This document shows positions 4,902 through 8,963 of a stretch of DNA of 8,963 nt, piece after piece. Position numbers and translations under genes: made by a program. The notes below the pieces were generated by a model. The model had not been told where the DNA came from, did not search any database, and saw only the letters and a list, made by a program, of their open reading frames with translations. Position 1 is the stretch's first letter. Each line of letters opens with the position of its first letter. The stretch comes from Acidimicrobiaceae bacterium (GTDB lineage Bacteria > Actinomycetota > Acidimicrobiia > Acidimicrobiales > RAAP-2). The stretch covers positions 6,171 through 15,133 of the forward strand of contig PMFY01000337.1 of assembly GCA_003157945.1 (NCBI GenBank), given 5' to 3'.

Positions 4902-6419
4902 TCAGCGGCTGCGGCCGTGCACGAACCCCATCACCTTGGCCACCACCTCGGTGGCCCGGTCCGGGCGGTTGAAGCTGGTGAGGTCGACCGGCAGCGCGAA
5001 CCGCTTGGCCGTCACCGCCTTCGGTCGGGTGAACTCGCGCAGCCCGTCGGCGCCGTGGATCCGGCCGAAGCCCGACTCGCCCACCCCGCCGAAGGGCAGG
5101 CCGGGCACCATGGCGAACGACATGATCGAGTTGACCGAGGTCATGCCGGACCGCATGCGCCGGGCCAGCTCGATGCCCCGCCGACGCGAGCCGGTGAAGA
5201 CGGCGCCGCCGAGTCCGTACTCCGAGGCGTTGGTCAACGCCAGGCCCTCGTCCATGTCGCGCACCCGGGTGACCGTCAGCGTCGGGCCGAACGTCTCCTG
5301 GCGGACCGCGTCGGCGTCCTCGGGCACGTCGACCAGGATGGTCGGTCCGACCCCGGACACGTCGATCGAGGACTCGCCCCCCACCACGGCCCGGCCGCCG
5401 CGGCGCAGGGCGTCGGCCACGTGGCGGCGGATGGTGTCCACCTGGGACGGCATGGTCGGCGGTCCCCACGACGCGCCCTCGTCCGAGCCGGGCGCCAGGT
5501 CCTGGGCCTTGGCCGTGAGGATGTCGACGAACCGGTCGTAGGCACTCTCGGCCACGTACACCCGCTCGGTGCCGATGCACGTCTGGCCGCCGTTCGACAT
5601 GCCGCACCACAGCGCGGCGTCGGCCGCCGCCTCGAGGTCGGCGTCGGCGTCCACCAGCAGCGCGTCCTTGCCACCGCACTCCATCAGGACGGGCACGAGG
5701 CCCTCGGCGCAGGCCGCCATGACCTTGCGACCCGTGGCCGCCGACCCGGTGAAGGCGATCTTGTCCACGCCCGAACGGCACAGCGCGGCGCCCGTGTCGC
5801 CGAGGCCGGTCACCAGGCCGAGCACGTCGCGTCCGTCGGGCACGGCGGTGGCCCAGGCGTCGACCATCCAGCGGCCGATGGCCGGTGTGTACTCGCTCGG
5901 CTTGAACACGACGGCGTTGCCGGCGGCCAATGCGTAGGCGATAGAGCCCATCGGGGTGAAGACCGGGTAGTTCCACGGCCCGATGACACCGATGACACCG
6001 AGCGGCTGGTACTCGACGGTGGCCGAGTTGTTGGCGGCCGTCAGCCCCGGAAAGACGCGGTGCGGGCCCAGCACCCGGCGGGCGTGTGACGAGGCCCAGG
6101 TCAGATGGTCGAGCACCAGGGTGATCTCGAGCACGGCGTCGGCGTGGGGCTTGCCGTTCTCGCGGTGCATGAGGTCGGCCAGCTCGTCGATGCGGCGGGC
6201 GATCTCGCCCTTGTAGCGCCGGAGGTGGACCGCCCGGCCGGCGAAGTCGAGGGAGCGCCACCAGACGGCCGCCGTCCGGGCGCGCCCCACCGCGGCCGCC
6301 ACCGACCCGGCATCGTCCACGGGGAAGCTGGCGACGACGCCGCCGGTGCCCGGGTCGAGGGAGTCGAAGGTGGGGGTCCCGTCACCGGGGACGGGGTGGA
6401 GCTGCTCGATGGTGGCCAT
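4902..6419 (-). CDS. NAD(P)+-dependent aldehyde dehydrogenase
   Basis: This 505-residue cytoplasmic enzyme oxidises an aldehyde to the acid with NAD+ or NADP+. All ALDH signatures are present: GPWNYPVFTPMG with catalytic-site Asn150, the cofactor-binding FKPSE with Lys173, the Rossmann loop FTGSAATG at 223-230, MECGGK with general-base Glu247, GGQTCIG with nucleophile Cys281, and QETFGP with Glu375. The C-terminal PFGGVGESGFGRIHG (442-456) with its arginine-histidine pattern recalls ALDH class 3-like enzymes more than class 1/2. Length is normal for the superfamily. ATG at 6417-6419 is the only sensible start. It has no Shine-Dalgarno but has a TAnnnT hexamer at leaderless spacing. The substrate cannot be read from the sequence. 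The gene is convergent with the LLM gene, so the two are not co-transcribed. Confidence 0.93.
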   Translation of the reverse strand: MATIEQLHPVPGDGTPTFDSLDPGTGGVVASFPVDDAGSVAAAVGRARTAAVWWRSLDFAGRAVHLRRYKGEIARRIDELADLMHRENGKPHADAVLEITLVLDHLTWASSHARRVLGPHRVFPGLTAANNSATVEYQPLGVIGVIGPWNYPVFTPMGSIAYALAAGNAVVFKPSEYTPAIGRWMVDAWATAVPDGRDVLGLVTGLGDTGAALCRSGVDKIAFTGSAATGRKVMAACAEGLVPVLMECGGKDALLVDADADLEAAADAALWCGMSNGGQTCIGTERVYVAESAYDRFVDILTAKAQDLAPGSDEGASWGPPTMPSQVDTIRRHVADALRRGGRAVVGGESSIDVSGVGPTILVDVPEDADAVRQETFGPTLTVTRVRDMDEGLALTNASEYGLGGAVFTGSRRRGIELARRMRSGMTSVNSIMSFAMVPGLPFGGVGESGFGRIHGADGLREFTRPKAVTAKRFALPVDLTSFNRPDRATEVVAKVMGFVHGRSR

Positions 6420-6425
6420 GGGGTC

Positions 6426-6431
6426 AGGCTA
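6426..6431 (-). promoter_or_regulatory. Candidate -10 element (TAGCCT) for a leaderless ALDH transcript
   Basis: On the minus strand TAGCCT lies six bases before the ATG, so transcription could start at or next to the A of ATG. This arrangement (TAnnnT about seven bases before the start codon) is common for leaderless genes in actinobacteria. It would explain the missing ribosome binding site. No good -35 hexamer is visible at the usual distance, so confidence is modest. Confidence 0.35.
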
Positions 6432-6457
6432 CCGACGCGCCCGGTCCGACGCCCCGC

Positions 6458-6476
6458 GGCCCGGTCGTGCCGGGCC
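6458..6476 (-). terminator. GC hairpin after the purF-purM-pyrE-lipoprotein unit
   Basis: GGCCCGG and CCGGGCC form a perfect 7-bp stem with a 5-nt loop, starting twelve bases after the lipoprotein stop codon on its coding strand. No T-tract follows. Position and stability suit a factor-independent or U-poor terminator separating the nucleotide operon from the aldehyde dehydrogenase gene. Confidence 0.45.
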
Positions 6477-6488
6477 ACCGTCGACCCC

Positions 6489-7007
6489 CTAGCCGGACGG
6501 GCAACCACTCGGGGTCGGAGGCGATCCGAACACGGGCGGCGACAGGCCGGTGCAGTTCCGGGTGGTCACCGGGCCTCCGGCGGCGCGGCGGTCCGTCGTG
6601 ACCTGGAGCCGGTCCGGACCGAACACCCGGTAGGTGACCAGGATGCCGGCCGGGATCGCGTAGCCGTCGCCCGTGGTCCGTCCACTGTCCACCCCGCTCG
6701 CACGGATCACGACGAACCGGGCGGGTCGGCCCGCGCTGAGTGCCCCGGTCAGACAGGAGTAGGTCGTCGGCCCCGCCACGGTCGTCGTGGGCCAGCCACT
6801 CATCTCGTCGGAGATCCCGCAGTCGGTGCCGCCCGCGGGCACCGGGGGGTAGGTCCGCGCCGTGGCCGATCGCACCGGACCGGACGGTGTCGTGGCCGCT
6901 CCGCAGGCGGCGAGCAGCAGTGCGCTGATGACCACGAGGGCGCCCGATCGCCGCACGGACGGCCAGCGTCTCACGGAGGACCGGGCTGTCCCGGGGGGAG
7001 GTGACAC
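6489..7007 (-). CDS. Small secreted lipoprotein of unknown function
   Basis: This encodes a protein of up to 172 residues with a lipoprotein signal: an Arg-rich n-region (RRWPSVRR), the hydrophobic stretch SGALVVISALL and the lipobox LAAC with Cys35. The mature part has a Thr/Pro/Ser-rich linker, then a domain holding YSCLTGALSAGRPARFVVI and ILVTYRVFGPDRLQVTTDRR. Four more cysteines (in TDCG, SCLTG, NCTGL and GCPSG) could form two disulfides outside the membrane. The start is uncertain. GTG at 7007 gives a long n-region; in-frame GTGs at codons 12 and 18 would give a more typical signal peptide. None has a good ribosome binding site. The gene is 21 bp behind pyrE and may be co-transcribed with it. 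The 'C..A...GRPA...TYRV' pattern recalls an unnamed actinobacterial secreted family, but I cannot name it. Confidence 0.75.
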   Translation of the reverse strand: MSPPPGTARSSVRRWPSVRRSGALVVISALLLAACGAATTPSGPVRSATARTYPPVPAGGTDCGISDEMSGWPTTTVAGPTTYSCLTGALSAGRPARFVVIRASGVDSGRTTGDGYAIPAGILVTYRVFGPDRLQVTTDRRAAGGPVTTRNCTGLSPPVFGSPPTPSGCPSG

Positions 7008-7028
7008 GACCCCACGTCGCCGGCGACC

Positions 7029-7598
7029 TCAGGCGCCCTCGTAGTCGAAGCCGAGATCGGGGGCGGTCAGCAGGGCCCGGAACCCGAGGCCCTCGGCCGC
7101 GGCCATGCCCGCACAGGTGCCGCCCCGGTCGACCACGGCCACCAGCAGCACGGGCTCGGCGCCGAACTCGCGCACGGCGCGGGCGGCCTCGAGCAGCGAC
7201 GTGCCCCGGGTCACGGTGTCCTCGGTGATCACGACCCGGTCACCGGGGTCGAGGGCCCCGGCGATCCGGCCCCCCGCACCGTGGTCCTTGGCCTCCTTGC
7301 GGACGCTGAACGCCTTCAGGCCCCGCCCGCGGGTGGCGGCCACGCCGGCCGTGACGAAGGCCACCGGGTCGGCGCCCATGGTGAGGCCACCGATGGCGTC
7401 CACGTCGTCGGGAAGGACCGACAGGACACCGTCGGCCACCAGCACCATGGCCTCCGGTCGGCACACCGTCTGCTTGGAGTCGATGAACCAGGAGCTCTTC
7501 CGGCCGGACTTGAGGGTGAAGTCGCCGCGCTTCACGGAGTGCTCGAGCAGGTGGGCGCGCAGGGCCTCGAAGGGCGTGTCGGGCAGGGACGTCGTCAT
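7029..7598 (-). CDS. pyrE: Orotate phosphoribosyltransferase
   Basis: This 189-residue enzyme joins orotate and PRPP to give orotidine 5'-monophosphate in de novo pyrimidine synthesis. GDFTLKSGRKSSWFIDSK (25-42) is the OPRT N-terminal block. The mobile catalytic loop FSVRKEAKDHG (97-107) carries the Arg-Lys...Lys-Asp-His pattern. The PRPP-binding motif is VVITEDTVTRGTS (122-134), with the paired acidic residues Glu126 and Asp127. Length is slightly short but within the family range. ATG at 7596-7598 has GGAGGAG seven bases upstream. It lies 28 bp behind purM on the same strand, so pyrimidine and purine steps that both depend on PRPP supply probably share a transcript. No frameshift or missing residue was seen. 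Confidence 0.95.
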   Translation of the reverse strand: MTTSLPDTPFEALRAHLLEHSVKRGDFTLKSGRKSSWFIDSKQTVCRPEAMVLVADGVLSVLPDDVDAIGGLTMGADPVAFVTAGVAATRGRGLKAFSVRKEAKDHGAGGRIAGALDPGDRVVITEDTVTRGTSLLEAARAVREFGAEPVLLVAVVDRGGTCAGMAAAEGLGFRALLTAPDLGFDYEGA

Positions 7599-7605
7599 CG
7601 TCGGG

Positions 7606-7612
7606 CTCCTCC
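7606..7612 (-). promoter_or_regulatory. Strong ribosome binding site of pyrE
   Basis: On the minus strand GGAGGAG stands seven bases before the pyrE ATG. It fixes the start and lets pyrE be translated independently of purM, unlike purM, which relies on overlap with purF. Confidence 0.75.
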
Positions 7613-7626
7613 GTCGGACCAGGCCG

Positions 7627-8703
7627 TCATCCGCCGGGCCACAGCGGCGGCCCGGTCAACTCCACGCCGCGCTCGCCCTCCTCCACCCAGCCGACCACCA
7701 CGGGGTCGACCCCCGCACCGGACAGGGCGGTCACGGCGACGTCCACGGTGTCGGCCGACACGGCCACCACCATGCCCAGCCCGAGGTTGAACACGCGGGC
7801 CATCTCCTCGTCGTCGACCATGCCGAGCCGCCGGATCTCGGTGAAGATCGGCGGGATGTCCCAGCTGCCCCGGACCAGGACGGCCCGGCATCCCCCGGGC
7901 AGCGCTCGGGGGATGTTGCCCTCGAAGCCCCCGCCGGTGACGTGGGCCACGGCGTGCACGTCGGCGGTGGCCACGGCGGCGCGGACGGCCGGCGTGTAGA
8001 TCACCGACGGCCGCAGCAGCTCATCGGCGACCGTGGTGTCGGCACCGGGCCACGCCGGGTCGCCGTAGGCGCGGCCGGCCCGCTCGAGCAGGACGTGCCG
8101 CGCCAGCGTGTACCCGTTGGAGCGCAGTCCGGGGGACGGGAGGCCGAGCAGCACGTCGCCGGGCACGACCCGCTGCGGTCCCAGCACCTCGTCGCGCTCC
8201 ACCACACCGACGGCAAAGCCCACGAGGTCGAACTCGTCGGGCGCCATGATCCCGGCGTGCTCCGCCATCTCCCCGCCGAGGAGCGTGGCACCGACCTGTC
8301 GGCACCCCTCGGCCACCCCGGACACCAGGTCGGCCATGCGGGCCGGGTCGACACTGCCGGTCGAGATGTAGTCGAGGAAGAACAGCGGCTCGGCCCCCTG
8401 GCAGACCAGGTCGTCGACGCACATCGCCACCAGGTCGATGCCGACCGTGTCGAAGCGGCCGACGGCCTGGGCCACGGCCGCCTTGGTGCCCACCCCGTCG
8501 GTGCCGGACACCAGGACGGGCTGGCGGTATCGGGACGTGTCGAGGGCGAAGAGGCCACCGAAGTCACCCAGCCCGCCGAGCACCTCGGGACGGCGCGTGG
8601 AGGCCACCATCGGCTTGATCAGGTCGACGGCCCGCTCGCCGGCGCCGATGTCGACCCCGGCCGCCGCGTAGGTGGCGGGGACGTCGGAGGACGGTGCGGT
8701 CAC
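7627..8703 (-). CDS. purM: Phosphoribosylformylglycinamidine cyclo-ligase (AIR synthetase)
   Basis: This 358-residue enzyme closes the imidazole ring of FGAM to AIR using ATP, the fifth step of de novo purine synthesis. Family blocks in order are YAAAGVDI (12-19), RRPEVLGGLGDFGGLF (37-52), the ATP-site SGTDGVGTK (66-74), IDLVAMCVDDLVCQGAEPLFFLDY (89-112), LGGEMAEHAG (142-151), GLRSNGYTLAR (192-202) and HVTGGGFEGNIPR (254-266). RVFNLGLGMV lies near the C-terminus. GTG at 8701-8703 overlaps the purF stop as GTGA, with no separate ribosome binding site, so translational coupling is likely. One oddity is Met146 where E. coli has Thr in GGETAEMPG, together with Ala150 in place of Pro. The rest of the site is intact and the enzyme should be active. 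Confidence 0.96.
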   Translation of the reverse strand: MTAPSSDVPATYAAAGVDIGAGERAVDLIKPMVASTRRPEVLGGLGDFGGLFALDTSRYRQPVLVSGTDGVGTKAAVAQAVGRFDTVGIDLVAMCVDDLVCQGAEPLFFLDYISTGSVDPARMADLVSGVAEGCRQVGATLLGGEMAEHAGIMAPDEFDLVGFAVGVVERDEVLGPQRVVPGDVLLGLPSPGLRSNGYTLARHVLLERAGRAYGDPAWPGADTTVADELLRPSVIYTPAVRAAVATADVHAVAHVTGGGFEGNIPRALPGGCRAVLVRGSWDIPPIFTEIRRLGMVDDEEMARVFNLGLGMVVAVSADTVDVAVTALSGAGVDPVVVGWVEEGERGVELTGPPLWPGG

Positions 8704-8963
8704 GCCGTGGCGGAGCCGGCGGCAGCCGTCACGGCGGGCCGCGCGGCGATCTCCACCTTGACGCCCACCGGAACCGGGTAGGTGCCGGTCAGGCAGGCGT
8801 CGCAGAAGCCGGCGCCGGGCGCGTCGATGGCCTCGACCAGGTGCTCCAGGCTCAGGTACTCGAGCGAGTCCACGTCGAGGAACTCGGTGATCTCCTCGGG
8901 CGTCTTGACCGCCGCCAGGAGCTCGGTCCGGTCGGGGGTGTCGATCCCGTAGAAGCAGGGCCA
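8700..8963 (-). CDS. purF: Amidophosphoribosyltransferase, C-terminal fragment
   Basis: These are the last 87 codons plus stop of a gene that begins beyond the right edge of the window. The visible part starts WPCFYGIDTPDRTELLAAV, continues with EITEFLDVDSLEYLSLEHLVEAI and ends with GAGFCDACLTGTYPVPVGV. The blocks CFYGIDTP, DSLEYLSLE and FCDACLTGTYPV are characteristic of the PurF C-terminus. PurF commits PRPP to purine synthesis by adding ammonia from glutamine. The N-terminal glutaminase and the PRPP site are outside the window. The gene is directly coupled to purM by a four-base overlap. An Ala-rich tail follows the conserved end. Confidence 0.93.
   Translation of the reverse strand, partial: WPCFYGIDTPDRTELLAAVKTPEEITEFLDVDSLEYLSLEHLVEAIDAPGAGFCDACLTGTYPVPVGVKVEIAARPAVTAAAGSATA

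Noticed and set aside
3760..6089. Long plus-strand frames at 3760-5541 and 4746-6089
   Set aside because: They overlap the LLM gene in another frame and lie antisense to the aldehyde dehydrogenase, with His/Arg/Pro-rich shadow composition.
7016..7027. 12-bp palindrome GTCGCCGGCGAC between pyrE and the lipoprotein gene
   Set aside because: It has no loop or T-tract, and such GC palindromes are expected by chance at this base composition.
7105..8781. Open plus-strand frame of 558 codons
   Set aside because: It lies antisense to the well-supported pyrE and purM genes. Its sequence has no family features and reflects high-GC codon bias on the opposite strand.

Overview
The window is very GC-rich DNA with actinobacterial coding habits: GTG starts, GTGA stop/start overlaps and F420-type enzymes. 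Three of the ten genes or gene fragments look F420-dependent: a Ddn-like nitroreductase fragment and two luciferase-like (LLM) oxidoreductases. This points to a free-living, high-GC actinomycetote. Acidimicrobiia is a reasonable guess from the F420 density, but the sequence alone does not prove it. No mobile elements, CRISPR arrays, tRNAs or rRNAs were seen.

Left part (1-1471): the 3' end of a Ddn/DUF385-type F420 oxidoreductase overlaps a TetR-family regulator by four bases (GTGA), so the two are probably translationally coupled. Converging on them is a gene for a secreted lipoprotein whose C-terminus is a 34-residue Asn/Gly tail. A perfect 8-bp inverted repeat lies just upstream of its ribosome binding site.

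Middle part (1472-4879): an LLM oxidoreductase on the minus strand is divergent from a PadR-family regulator on the plus strand. The 403-bp gap between them holds a near-consensus promoter (TTGACA, 17 bp, TATCGT). The palindrome CGATATATCG covers its -10 region, and a GC-rich hairpin sits in the PadR leader just before the ribosome binding site. The PadR protein carries a Gly/Arg/Phe-rich N-terminal extension. After it comes a 13-bp-stem terminator-like hairpin, then a second, distantly related LLM oxidoreductase on the plus strand.

Right part (4902-8963): five minus-strand genes, in transcription order purF (3' end only), purM, pyrE, a small lipoprotein and an aldehyde dehydrogenase. purF and purM overlap by GTGA, and pyrE follows purM after 28 bp behind a strong ribosome binding site. 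Two steps of purine synthesis and one PRPP-consuming step of pyrimidine synthesis therefore probably share one transcript. The lipoprotein gene lies 21 bp behind pyrE and ends in a GC hairpin. The aldehyde dehydrogenase gene has no visible Shine-Dalgarno but has a TAnnnT hexamer at the spacing expected for a leaderless transcript.

No clearly new multi-gene system is visible; most genes fall in known families. The parts most worth testing are the PadR promoter/leader, the purF-purM-pyrE-lipoprotein linkage, and the two lipoproteins of unknown function.
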